Assembly (NCBI RefSeq): GCF_003590095.1
Contig: NC_039483.1
Span: 5,146,001-5,210,000, forward strand
Reading direction: 5' to 3'
DNA from: Trichoplusia ni
Lineage: Eukaryota; Arthropoda; Insecta; Lepidoptera; Noctuidae
Length of the DNA stretch: 64,000 nt
Below, in pieces: positions 35,425 to 46,407 of this stretch (positions within the stretch are counted from its first letter, which is position 1; each line of letters starts with the position of its first letter). Under the pieces are notes generated by a model that was not told where the DNA came from, searched no databases, and worked only from the letters and a program-made list of their open reading frames with translations. The translations under genes were made by a program, and so were the position numbers.

Positions 35425-35830
35425 ACATATGAGTAGGGAGCCCCTAGCTCGCTGGACTGATGACCTTAATATGGTTGCTGGCTCAGACTGTGGAAGGCAG
35501 AGAAACTGGGCCCCGATTTTGCTATTTTACGATGCCCGATGAATGAATGGCAATTGGATAAAATTTGAAATTATTCCTATTCTTTAAAGCATTTTGTCAA
35601 TACAATCATTGGAAGTTAATTGTATTGACCTTTAATGTACGATCTCGCACTGAATTTCCAATTATTGTGTAGAAAAATGCTTAAGAGAATACGAAATAAA
35701 TTGGAATTTTAAGCCAAATTTCATTCATTCATCGGCATTTGTGAATAGCAGAATTGGGGCCCTGGTGTTGTGGCGCAACTTGGGAGACGCCTATGCCCAG
35801 CTATGGGCCTTGATAGGCCGAATTGATTCT
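35425..35830 (+). mobile_element. RTE-like LINE remnant split by a MITE
   Basis: CGCTGGACTGATGACCTTAATATGG (reads R-W-T-D-D-L) on the left, and GTGTTGTGGCGCAACTTGGG, GACGCCTATGCCCAGC on the right (reads L-W-R-N-L-G-D-A-Y-A-Q). These look like the two halves of the C-terminus of an RTE-type reverse transcriptase. They are separated by the MITE at 35508-35763. Confidence 0.5.
35508..35763. mobile_element. MITE, full length, inside a LINE remnant
   Basis: Inverted ends GGGCCCCGATTTTGCTATTT and GAATAGCAGAATTGGGGCCC. The insertion is nested in the 35425-35830 remnant and so is younger than it. Confidence 0.75.
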
Positions 35831-36389
35831 TTGAACGGTTATATTACAATGATTATATATTGTAGGAGAAATAAATAAATAAAAACAAATAAATACTGCT
35901 ATTAATTCAAAAACAATGACAAAGGTCTACAAACTATAAAATATACAAAATAAACAACAAATTCACCTTTCGTTCATCAACTCATTGTAATTAAATAAAC
36001 ATTATTTTTTAATGGTGTGGTTGTATTGTGATGAAGTTTAAGGGAACGTTCGATCTCGACTCGAAGAACCCCTTTTGAACCCTAAAAAACGTTTCAAATA
36101 AATTTATAAACTATTTTAATTTAGTTTCCTTATTGTTAAAATCGCAGCTAAGTCGTTGTTTGACAGAAAAGATTAGGTAAAGATCCATCAGTATCAACCT
36201 TATCTATCTCAAAATACCTACTTTGGTAAGTTTATATTTTGCCCAATTGTTAAATATATACCTGTAACGTTCTTATAATATTGCTTTAAATAAGTCGGTA
36301 TCGAATTTGTTCCTTGACTTGTCGTGCGAATTTAATGTAGTTATGTAAAGTTGATAAAGCACGCGTATTAACTAACAAATAAATACGAA

Positions 36390-39300
36390 ATGTGGTGAGT
36401 GTTTTTGTTTTTAATTTGTATATGCTAAATGGTATTCTCAATTTTTTTTATTAAGCTATTTTATCTTCTTCGACAAAGATACTTTTTTTTTTAAACGAGT
36501 AACATTGAAGTCACATGCACAAAGACACCCAGACTCAGGCCAAGCATTCGAGGGTCACACAATCGCTCGTCCGCGGTGTAAGCGTGTCCGTGCAGTCAAT
36601 ATTTCCGTCAGATTGCCACTAGGCGGTTCTGCCCTCGATTGAGTTTGATGCAAAAATGTTGTTAAAAGAATCAAAAATAAAACCAGAAAAACTGGATTGC
36701 AGTTGTACTTTTTACACTCTATCTAAAAGTCAGCGAATTAATTCCACAATATACCGCTCGTTCTTCAGTCATACAACTTTCATCTCAATCAATGAACGAT
36801 TCTAATTTAGCTAGCAAGATTTGATGATAGAAAACGGGACAGGTAAAACAAAAGCTTATTTAAACCGTCGTACTAACATATTCATTGATATTAATAATAA
36901 TTTTAGCTATTTTCGCACAGACAAACTGTGTAAATAATTTTGTGGGGCTCTTCAATAAGTTACCTAGTAGTTGTCATAACAATATAATAAAAACGTCAAT
37001 AGATAAAGAGTGCGGTTTAAAAATAACAGTCTGAAAGGGGTTTCTGAGGGGAATTTACGGTTCTTTTTTAATTACCCAGATCACATGTTTTATTTCAGGT
37101 CCTTTCACCTAGTGACTGCTATTTTGGCAGTTTCCTTGGTATCTGCTAAGGAGTTGCGAAACTTGGGAACAGAGGAGAGAGAAATACCAGAAGGATTAAA
37201 GTTGGGTGTGGCTACAGCATCATTCCAAATTGAAGGCGGTTGGGATGCTGCGGGTATGCTTACTTTTCCGTCTATACGTCATCATTAGATTTTAATATTC
37301 CACTGATGGGCGCAAATCTCACTTTTTTATGCCATTCCTCCGAGTACCTTTCCATTCGCAGTTATTCTACTAAATCTATCTTTTTTATATCGCATATCCA
37401 TCTCATCCTCGGCCTACTGTCACAAGTCACAGTGTCCGGGACAGGTTCACAGTTGAAATTTTCCCAGTTCCCATGAATCCTACTTGCAGTGTTTTTATTC
37501 AGATCCTACCAATTGCGTATATAATATATTAGGAAATAAGATGTGTGTATCGAGGCTATACTTAAATTTGGAAGGTCTATTAAATTTGAAGACAGCTTGA
37601 GTGATACTAGGTACTGACGAAAAAAACATAAATGCCAATCTAATGTGCTACTTATTTCTTATTCTCAGACAAATCTCCAAGCATTTGGGACGTTCACTCC
37701 CATATCCCAGGAAAAATAGAAGATGGTACAGATGGAAACGACACGTGCAAATCGTACGAGTACTATCAACGAGACATTAATATGTTAAAGTTCTTGGGGG
37801 TTGACTTCTACAGATTTTCCATTTCATGGCCAAGAGTCTTGCCACACGGATATGCCAATAAAATTAGCAAAGAAGGAATTGGTTATTACAGTGACTTAGT
37901 TGATGGATTGCTGGCCAATGGGATCCAGCCAATTGTGACCATGTTCCACTGGGATTTGCCACAAGTTTTGCAAGATTTGGGAGGATGGGCCAACCCCGAG
38001 ATCGCGGTATGGTTCGAAGACTATGCTCGAGTTTTATACGAAGCGTTGGGTGACCGAGTCAAAATTTGGATAACTATGAACGAACCAAAGCAATTCCTTA
38101 TATTTGGATATGGAACTACGAGATTTGCCCCGGACATCATTTCAGCTGGAACTGGTGATTATTTGGCAGTCAAGAACATGCTGATAGCTCATGCAAGAGC
38201 TTGGCACTTGTACGATAAGGAATTTAGGGAAACTCAGAAAGGTATGATTCTTTATTTGTTTTAATAAAAAAAAAATAGACTTTTGGTTTATCTGAATAAC
38301 AAACATTGACGATGATAAACTGCTTTAGGTTTAACAGAACTTTAGACGAAACGAAAGTTTGTAAATAGACTTTACTTTAAATGAATGAATTATAATTAAT
38401 GTTAAAAAAAATAAGTTATTCAGTTATAGAAAAACCAGATTGGATAATATCCTCTTAATTTCATAACTTCTCAGTGTTATGACGGCTCTATTGTAAATAT
38501 AATGACGTAATTAATGTTGCAGGTATTTGCGGCATAACAATTGCTACAGACTTCCGTGAAGGAGCAACTAACTCTCCAGATGACATTGAACTCGGTAATC
38601 TGGTTATGGACTTTGAGGTTGGATTCTACAGTCACCCTATATTTTCAAAGACTGGTGGTTTCCCAGAGAGAATGATTAAGCGTATCGCTGAAAAGAGTGC
38701 TGAGCAAGGATTCCCAAGGAGCAGACTGCCGGAGCTGTCGCAAGATGAAATCAATTTTATCAGAGGTAAAGATTACTAGAAAAAGAGAAAAATGGCTTTT
38801 AGTTTTTTGGAATATTATATTAGTACTAGCTGACCCAGCAGACGTTGTTTTGCCTAATAAATTATTTCTAGTTATAAAACAATAAAAACAAAAAATTTCG
38901 TCCAAAAAATAAAATATATTTCTTTATTGTGAGCAGCCCTTAACATTTAGGGGTATGAAAAATAGATGTTAGTTGATTCTCAGACCTACTGAATACGCAT
39001 ATAAAATTTGGTAAAAATCGGTTAAGCCGTTTCGGAGGAGTACGGTAACTAACATGGGAATTTTATATATTAGAAGATTAGTATTAGAGTATTACATATT
39101 CCGATTTTGTCCAAGCGAAACTGTTAATGAAGTGAATGTTTTCTTAATGTTTCAGGAACGAGTGATTTCTACGGCTTTAACCACTATTCGACAAGATTCT
39201 ACACGACTAAAGGCTACGAACGGGGAATGTATCCAATTCCATCCTATGATGATGATATTGGAGCAGTCAGTGACTACGGCATTTACAAAGAGGCACCTAT

Positions 39301-40593
39301 CCGTCATACTACTGTAAGTAACAAAGTCAATATTTAAATTCCGTCAGAGTGCATCACTGGCAACATAGAACCTAAAACCTCACTGACCTTGCTTGAACGA
39401 ACTCATGTCTTAGGCCCCGGAAAGAGAAAGGGCCTTAGGAGTTCTCTGGCGCGAGGCCAATTTATCCTTAAATCAGGAGGGCACGGAATTCCGTGCCCTC
39501 CTGATTTAAGGAAACACTCCAATTTAAGGGTACACAATCCAATTGGATTGTGTACCCTTAAATTGGAGTGTTTCCTGTTGAGGTGAACGATTGTAGAAGT
39601 GTCTTAAGAGGTTAGAGGGGAAGGTTTACGGGTCTTAAACTCTAGCCAATTGGTCCTTGAAGACATAACAATAGACCAAGTGAGTATATCAGCTTTAAGT
39701 GATAAAAAACCGTATGTTCCTTTTCAGAAAATACCCAACGGCATGCGAAAAGCCCTTAACTGGGTGAAAGACAACTACGACAACCCAGAAGTATTTATAA
39801 CGGAGAATGGATACGGAACGCTTGGCGGGAAAAATGACGTGGACCGAATTGATTATTACAAAGACTACATAAATTCAGTTTTGGATGCTATTGAAGTGGA
39901 TGGGTGTAATATAACTTACTATACCGCTTGGAGTCTTATGGACAACTTTGAGTGGGATTCTGGACTCAGGTATTTATATAAATAAAATGTTGTGTCTCTA
40001 AATTTTACGAAATCTTCTTAAATGCAAGGATTGGTATACTGACCCACTTTACATGGCGTAATGGATCATGCAAGATGAGTATTCGTGCAGTAAGTACGCG
40101 TCATTCAGGGCTACCATTCGTGGATCAAACAAAATAATGTTTGTCCCCGGTTTGACGCGGTGATCCTTATTACTCGGCCATCTGTGCAGAGTTAGCAAAA
40201 AGTATGTTTCATTCATCTTTGTACCTTCCACCACGACTATTTAAAGTAATATTATTGCTGAGGTGAAAGCGAGATGCCAGTCTACGCTGTGTATGTCTCA
40301 GTTTCGTTTCCACAACCCCTAGCCTTGGCGACAGATCCCTAGTACCTACTTATCATTAAGTCAGTAAAGTAAAATTTATATTATAACTATTTTCACTTAC
40401 GACATAATAGTTATTAAAAAAAAACCTGATTGTTTTTTGTTTTAGTGCAAAGTTTGGATTGTTTGAAGTGGATTTCGACGATGAAATGAGGACCCGCAGA
40501 CCACGGCATTCAGCCATTTGGTACAGGAACTTGATCGCTACGAGAAAACTTGCATTTACCGACGAAACCCATGTCGAAGAAATCTGGTTTTAA
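36390..40593 (+). CDS. Secreted GH1 beta-glucosidase / myrosinase-like, gene 1
   Basis: Glycoside hydrolase family 1 enzyme, 507 aa, predicted to cleave beta-linked glucosides in the gut lumen or secretions. Seven exons: 36390-36394, 37099-37253, 37669-38241, 38523-38765, 39156-39313, 39728-39969, 40446-40593; 1524 nt in frame. The first coding exon is only five bases (ATGTG|GTGAGT). Joined to exon 2 it yields a signal peptide, MWSFHLVTAILAVSLVSA. GH1 landmarks: the sugar-binding Gln in ASFQIEGGW, acid/base Glu192 in TMNEP, nucleophile Glu404 in ITENG, and the WSLMDNFEW sugar-binding loop. The 212-residue spacing of the two Glu equals the spacing I recall for Spodoptera Sfbgly50 (Glu187/Glu399), which argues against a missing exon. 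It ends in HVEEIWF with no retention signal; AATAAA at 40617. Tandem with a paralog 2.7 kb downstream. Substrate is not predictable; myrosinase-like names are common for this group. Confidence 0.92.
36495..36600 (-). mobile_element. tRNA-derived SINE, truncated
   Basis: AAGTCACATGCACAAAGACACCC ... CACACAATCGCTCGTCC is a decayed fragment. It lies in intron 1 of GH1 gene 1. Confidence 0.5.
38827..39082 (-). mobile_element. Helitron-like element (CTAGCTGACCCAGCA type)
   Basis: Starts ACTAGCTGACCCAGCAGACG and ends TTTTATATATTAGAAGATTA. A nearly identical copy is in the Pelle intron at 50558-50800. It lies in GH1 gene 1 intron 4. Confidence 0.6.
39465..39576. repeat. Two overlapping perfect palindromes (48 and 68 bp)
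   Basis: Positions 39465-39512 form a perfect palindrome centred on GAATTC. Positions 39509-39576 form a second perfect palindrome centred on CCAATTGG. They overlap by 4 bp and contain no spacer. An imperfect inverted pair (CTTAGGCCCC / GGGCCTTAGG) lies just upstream at about 39410-39440. All are inside GH1 gene 1 intron 5. No transposon ends are recognised. Confidence 0.95.
40090..40192 (-). mobile_element. tRNA-derived SINE fragment
   Basis: CATTCGTGGATCAAACAAAA ... TTACTCGGCCATCTGTGCAG. Part of the main family, degraded; it is in GH1 gene 1 intron 6. Confidence 0.5.
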
Positions 40594-40616
40594 TGAAATC
40601 TATTTATTGACAACGG

Positions 40617-40622
40617 AATAAA
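40617..40622 (+). terminator. GH1 gene 1 polyadenylation signal
   Basis: AATAAA 24 bp after the stop codon. Confidence 0.7.
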
Positions 40623-41826
40623 GTTTTATAATTTTTAATTTGCTATTTAGTAATCGAGTTTTACTGTCAAGATTCAGGCTTCAATAATGAACATCAAAGA
40701 AATACTTTATGGTATTATAAGGATATGGAATTTACGTATTATTATATAGAATTTAAATATTTTAGTGGGTTTACTTACCACTCACAACATTGTGAAAAGT
40801 TGACTATAGGTACCGAATGTGCCAAACCATAATAAAACATAAATAATCACATACCAACATATATAACACGGAAACTCTGAACAAACATTTCTAAGTCGCT
40901 TGAGCAAGGAATGTAATTCATCTCGTAGTGGCCAGTGGTCACTATACAAAATCTAAGTCCAAGATCATGCATACAAAAAAATTGATTGATTGTCTATCTA
41001 GGGGGTTAGCGCCATTGTTAATATGTTATATAAATCACGCAGTTAAAACCAAAGCTGTACATCATCATGACCAAAAATGACGCATTTATGATTAAAAGAT
41101 TTACGAGATTATACAACGAAACTGCACGCCAAGCATATCTCGGCATATTTATTTATCAGTTACATAATGTGAATAGATTTAACTATAAATTTATCTCTCA
41201 CGTTTGCGACAACATCTCGGGTAATTTCCATGCATGTATTACATATTGTTTGAAAAGGCTAGATCTACTATACTATTGAACCGAAATTTTGTGAAATTAC
41301 AGCACTCACCAATAGTATTTTTGAATAGATTTGCGTATAATCGAATGGCCACCTGTTATTATCAGGAAGGATAACATAATGAGAAAAAGTTAAACCTGAA
41401 AAACGGCAAGGTTCCGTAGAGCCACGTTAGAGGCCTAAACGGCTTAATCTCTGACATCCACCAAAATCGGGGGAGAAAGCGGATAGTTTCAGACTCTTAC
41501 TTACTAAACCTATCGAACCGCCGAACCGCCGTGCTATGAGTCCCGCATATAGGCGGTGCGCAGCAATACATAGGAATTTATCACGCACAAGGTTCGACAT
41601 CCACAAGGATCAACCTTAATGTATGTATGGTTACCTTTATGGTATGAAGAAGTAGACATTAGGTACAAGAGAAATCCCAAAACAGTGCTATGAGATAATC
41701 ACACCACAAAACCTCATCTTTCCACTGCTACTAATTCACACACAGCTTTCAAATTATAAAATACAATACTGCAAACCAGTGATCCAATATTTTGTAAATT
41801 TTATTTGTCACAATCAACCATTATAC

Positions 41827-42181
41827 ACCGTGATTTTTTAGTCGTCTTTCAAAAGCAGCCCAGTTCATGTATCCAATGACTAGATAAAAAAATTGGTATT
41901 TATGAGATTTGAATAAACTTAAAATATTTTTATTCAATATTATGATGCAATTCGTAGTTTTAGAAACACAGCTCTGTTGCGAGCGCGGTGTGAGCCTTGT
42001 AACAATGGTGAGGGGCGCGGGCAGCGGCGTTTTTATCAGAGTATGTTTCAGATTTCTCTTGTTTCATTTTTCTTCATACCTATTGTCTTAGTTGATGATA
42101 AAAAAATAATCACGCCTAGGGGTATTTTACGTTGGATACATGAACTGGGCTGCTTTTGTAAGACGACTAAAAAATCACCGT
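41827..42181. mobile_element. DNA element with ~51-bp TIRs and TA flanks
   Basis: The left end CACCGTGATTTTTTAGTCGTC ... CAGTTCATGTATCCAA and its near-perfect complement on the right (TTGGATACATGAACTGGG ... GACTAAAAAATCACCGTG) enclose about 250 bp. TA lies on both outer sides. No transposase is encoded. The TA target is compatible with Tc1/mariner-type mobilisation. Confidence 0.75.
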
Positions 42182-42445
42182 GTAACTCCTCATCTTCAAA
42201 ATTACTCCAAGGAAGCCTGTGTGGCTCTATTTCTAGCCGGTTATGCGAAATTTCCGGACCATCACAGCTTTAACAACGGCTGAATTTGCTGGATTTGCCA
42301 AATGGTTCGAGACCAAGCCGTCGTGAGAGAAGATAAGGGAGTGCACTCGATGACCCTTTAGCCATATCTTATATTAAGACTGATGCATGTCTACGCCATA
42401 TGCACCGTCTCATACTTTAAGACGATTTGAGCTAACCAATATATT

Positions 42446-42640
42446 CTACTAATAATAATATTATAAATGCGAAACTTTTTACGTATGGATTAATCCTCTT
42501 TTCGCAAAAACCACTGAACGGATTTAGACCGGGATTAACACATAGGGTTGTTTTTACCCCGATTTTATGTTCCCGTGTGTTCATTATCGATTTATAGCGG
42601 GCGGGCCCGCGGGTCCAGCACTAAAACTAGCTGATTAGTT
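42446..42640 (+). mobile_element. Helitron-like fragment
   Basis: TACTAATAATAATATTATAAATGC ... AGCGGGCGGGCCCGCGGGTC...CTAGCTGA. It has the family's 5' text (ACTGAACGGATTTAGACC) and a GC-rich 3' hairpin. Confidence 0.5.
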
Positions 42641-43333
42641 TTGTATAAGGATGGAATCAAGAAACAAACATAAAGAAGTAAAACAAAGTTCTAAAATCAA
42701 GACATCTATATTATTTATGTGTTGGTGACTCATAAGAACGGACATCAAATCGGACGATATAGTTAACTACTCAGCTTATATAATAAAATCTACGAACTAA
42801 ATGTCAAGCTACCCACACATAACATTATTCGATTACGTCATACCTACAAACAACTTAAAATATCAATATACTAAATATGTTTTCGTATTCATAGAGTATT
42901 CTTATCAATAGTGGTTGTATTACATAATGTTTGAGAAGTAGAGAGCTTTTAAATCTCCGAACGTTTCTTTTCCGTTTCCGCAACTGGCTTAAAGGAAGAT
43001 ATAATGTTGTTACATGTAAGTAATCGAAAAAAAATCGTATCGTTCCTTTGAACGTCTGATAGCAGTGAATTTTTTTTTTCAAATAAAATGATAAACAAGG
43101 GCTTATGCCCCACCGGCATAGTTACAAGAGCAGAAACTGCGCACGTTAATTTAATCAAGAAATCATAACAATGTTATGTAATAAGAAGTAATTATGCCGT
43201 TTGTAATCAAGAAACAAATTATTACATCACTATCTAATCTCTGCTATCAGTTCCTAAATAAATATATTAAATTGTCACACCATCGTAGTAGCTTTGTGGC
43301 ATCGGTTTCAATAGACTTTTGAACTGTTTATTC

Positions 43334-46300
43334 ATGTATTTTCTAGTACGTGCCTAGTATTATTTGCTTCAAAAGCAACGTACTAGTTAATTAATTTCCT
43401 ACTTTTATATAATTACATAAATAAGTGAACCCGAGTGTACATTTTTAGGTGAATCCGTTTGTTCTGCTCGCCACCAGCTCATTCTTCTTGGGAACTTCGC
43501 ACACTGAGGAGGTGCAGCAAGCGAAAATGCGAAAAATACCGGAAGGGTTAAAGTTGGGAGTGGCTACAGCGGCTTTCCAAATCGAAGGCGGTTGGAATGC
43601 CTCGGGTTTGTAATACATAATTATATCAAATATTTAAATAAGAATTTTTCTTATAGGCTAATGTTAATAATTTAAATAACGATTATAGCTTGTTATAGAA
43701 ATATTATAGAACTTAAGCAACTAAAGTTTTGGTACCTACCAATTCCAATATTTATTATAGGTGGCCGTTATATGTACCTTTTCTTAAATTTTCAGATAAG
43801 GCTCCGAGTATTTGGGATAACTATTGCCATATCCCCGGAAAAGTATCAGATGGAACAGATGGGAACGACACGTGCAAGTCCTACGAGTTCTACCAACGAG
43901 ACATAAAAATGTTGAAATTCTTAGGGGTCGACTTCTACAGATTTTCCATATCGTGGCCAAGAGTTTTGCCAAACGGATTTGCCAACAAAATCAGCAAAGA
44001 CGGAATTGGTTACTACAATAAGTTAGTTGACGAATTGTTAGCCAATGGTATTGAACCCGTTGTCACCATTTACCATTGGGACTTACCTCAGAACTTACAA
44101 GATTTAGGAGGTTGGGCCAACCCTCTCATAGCTGAATGGTTTGAAGATTTCGCCCGAGTTTTATACACCGCTTTGGGCGATCGTGTCAAGACTTGGATAA
44201 CTTTAAATGAACCAAAGCAACTTGGTATATATGGATATGGAACAGAAAGATTCGCTCCTAACATTTGTTCCGCGGGTTTAGGTGAATATATGGTGGTGAA
44301 GAATATGCTGCTAGCTCATGCTAGAGCCTGGCATGTGTATGATAAGGAATTCAGGGACACTCAAAAGGGTAAGTACAAACCTCACTTAAAATGTTAGACG
44401 CAATCCAAATTTATAATGAGTTTTCAAATTGAGTGATTGCTTTCAGGCATATGTGGTATCACAATTGCATCAGATTTCCGCGAAGGTTTAACAGATTCTC
44501 CAGCTGATGTGGAGGTCGGTAAATTGGCTTTAGACTTTGAGATTGGCTTATACAGTCACCCGATATTCTCAAAGACTGGTGGTTTCCCTGAGAGAGTAGT
44601 GAAGCGCATCGCAGAAAAGAGTGCTGAGCAAGGATACCCTAGAAGCCGATTACCGGAGTTGACAAAGGCAGAAATTGATTTAATAAAAGGTACAGTTTTA
44701 TACATGACTTGCTCTTTGAGTCACTGTGAGTTGCTTTCATGCCATTTCGCTTAGTAACTCTGATATGTTGAAACATTTTTGCTGTATACTATTTCGTTAA
44801 CGTGAAATAATAGGTATCTGAGTTGTGGATGTCAGGCAGGCAAACGCTTCATATAAAATCAGGTGCTCAGGCATATTTCTGGGACCAGTTGTTAACCCTA
44901 ACATGGCCCGGCAAATAGACTGCGGGAGTAAAATATTATTAGAAGTACAGCTAGATAGCCGAGTTAAGTAAGTAATACATTCACACAGTTCTGTATTTGA
45001 TATTTCGTTTTCAGGTACTAGTGATTTTTACGGCTTCAATCACTATTCCTCTAAATTCTTCACGACTGAAACTTACAAGCGAGGGATGTTCCCGATACCT
45101 TCCTATAGTGACGACATTGGTGCGGTTGGCACGTACGGCGGCTATGTCGAGGCTCCCGTTATTCATACAACTGTAAGTCGAGGCATTGTATTTTTTTCTC
45201 ACAATTAATTACCTCTTTGTTGCTGTTTCATAAAGCAGTCATCAAATCTGTTCATTGAAGCTAAGGCAGGGCCATTCAGAGATTACAGATTACTTTTCTG
45301 ATCATAGCTGGCTCACCGTGGTTTTGAAGAACTAAAAAGAGTAAAATTATCGGCTGGCTTCCATGCCCTCGCAGAACAAGTGTTTGTTTGATCCTTGTCA
45401 AATGCTTGTCCTGTGTGTCTTAGTGCTTGTGACATATTTGTGATATCCTTGCGTCCTTGGGATTAAATTCATTAGAGCGAGAGTCGAATGTTTTTTTTAA
45501 GAAATGGACATAAACTATTAACTTTAGGTGTACCTTCAGGTGGACATTTGAAACATCGCTTAGCCAAGTACCGCTATTCATTGTATGGAATATTTCTATT
45601 TTCTGTAATTGATTGATAGATACTATATTATTTGAACAAAAGTAGGGATAACAAAGCAAGTTCTCGCTGGTTTTATGACGTATAATGTAAGTGTAAAACC
45701 TTAACCTCATATTACAGAAAATACCCGACGGCATTCGAAAAGCTCTCAACTGGGTGAAGGACGAATACGACAACCCAGAGGTCTTTATAACTGAGAATGG
45801 GTACGGGACCTTCGGCGGGAATAACGATGTCGAACGAATTGAGTATTACAAGGAGTATTTAAATGCAGTTTTGGATGCTATTGAATTGGACGGGTGTAGA
45901 GTTCGCACTTACACCGCTTGGAGTCTCATGGATAACATGGAATGGAGCTCGGGGATCAGGTATACTTATTTTGTTTTATTTTGATATTAGTTATAGCTAA
46001 ATCCTCCCACTGCTAGGCATAGGCCTCCCCTTTCTCGTGCCAATTTCTACGGTCCTGTGCTAGCCTCATCCAGACTCGACCCAAAACCACTCTCGCTCCC
46101 CGACGACCGACGCTTCTTTTGCCTTGGCCACCATTCTGTCACCGACTTATTCCACCTGCCGTAAATGAGTATAAGAACATAAAATCGGGATAAATCTATC
46201 CTATAAATTAATCCAGGTTATAAACTGTCTAAATCTTTAAAATTTACATTTAATTACAGTGCCAAATTCGGTCTTTTCGATGTTGATTTCAATGATGATC

Positions 46301-46407
46301 GAAGGACCAGAAGACCACGAGCCTCGGCCTTCTGGTACAAGGATGTTATAGCAAAGAGGACGTTAGATCTCGAAGCGAAACCACACGCAGAAGAAATCTC
46401 GTTCTAG
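43334..46407 (+). CDS. Secreted GH1 beta-glucosidase / myrosinase-like, gene 2
   Basis: Tandem paralog of the preceding GH1 gene. Exons 43449-43605, 43796-44368, 44447-44689, 45015-45172, 45718-45959 and 46260-46407 are secure. Exons 3-7 have exactly the lengths of gene 1 (573, 243, 158, 242, 148). The first exon is inferred: 43334-43345 (MYFL|GTACGT) joins in phase 0 to VNPFVLLATSSFFLG, giving a plausible signal peptide and a 510-aa protein. Catalytic Glu195 (TLNEP) and Glu407 (ITENG) are intact. The sugar-binding loop reads DNMEW instead of DNFEW, and several loop positions differ from gene 1 (for example YNKLVDELL versus YSDLVDGLL). This suggests a shifted substrate preference, which is an inference. 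Polyadenylation signal at 46419. Convergent with Pelle, whose stop is 1.25 kb away. Confidence 0.88.
45360..45496 (+). mobile_element. tRNA-derived SINE fragment
   Basis: Body without the tRNA-like head: GTCAAATGCTTGTCCTGTGT ... GGGATTAAATTCATTAGAGC. GH1 gene 2 intron 5. Confidence 0.55.
45990..46145. repeat. Dispersed repeat (CATAGGCCTCCCC type)
   Basis: Related to 2190-2335. Intronic in GH1 gene 2; class uncertain. Confidence 0.45.

Larger units (their letters stand above)
30161..36389. other. Gene-free, repeat-rich interval
   Basis: No host gene is recognised between mRpL35 and the first GH1 gene. The interval holds RTE-like fragments (about 30470-30990), four MITE copies of one family, two tRNA-like SINEs, a 1.3-kb Tigger-like element and a LINE remnant split by a MITE. 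The promoter of the first GH1 gene should lie near 36 kb. Confidence 0.6.
40594..43333. other. Interval between the two GH1 genes
   Basis: AT-rich, with no recognised gene. It contains an unclassified repeat with CGAACCGCCGTGCTATGAGT (about 41400-41610), a TIR element (41827-42181) and a Helitron-like copy (42446-42640). Short open frames at 41067-41279 and elsewhere show no domain. Confidence 0.5.

Noticed and set aside
30161..36389. Endogenous virus or intact LTR retrotransposon
   Set aside because: No gag, pol or env domains and no long terminal repeats were seen; only short LINE tails and DNA elements.
37010..37098. Alternative N-terminus for GH1 gene 1 starting at 37010
   Set aside because: The open frame runs through an acceptor (TTTATTTCAG) into intron. 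The five-base exon at 36390 gives a proper signal peptide and correct phase.
39648..39662. Possible GH1 microexon encoding N-W-S-L-K before exon 6
   Set aside because: No GT donor follows, and the spacing between catalytic Glu residues is already normal without it.
41067..41279. 70-residue open frame between the GH1 genes
   Set aside because: No domain, no splice context and no codon bias; probably chance.
45528..45539. Possible 12-nt microexon V-Y-L-Q in GH1 gene 2 intron 5
   Set aside because: It has splice-like borders but no counterpart in gene 1, and the protein is complete without it.
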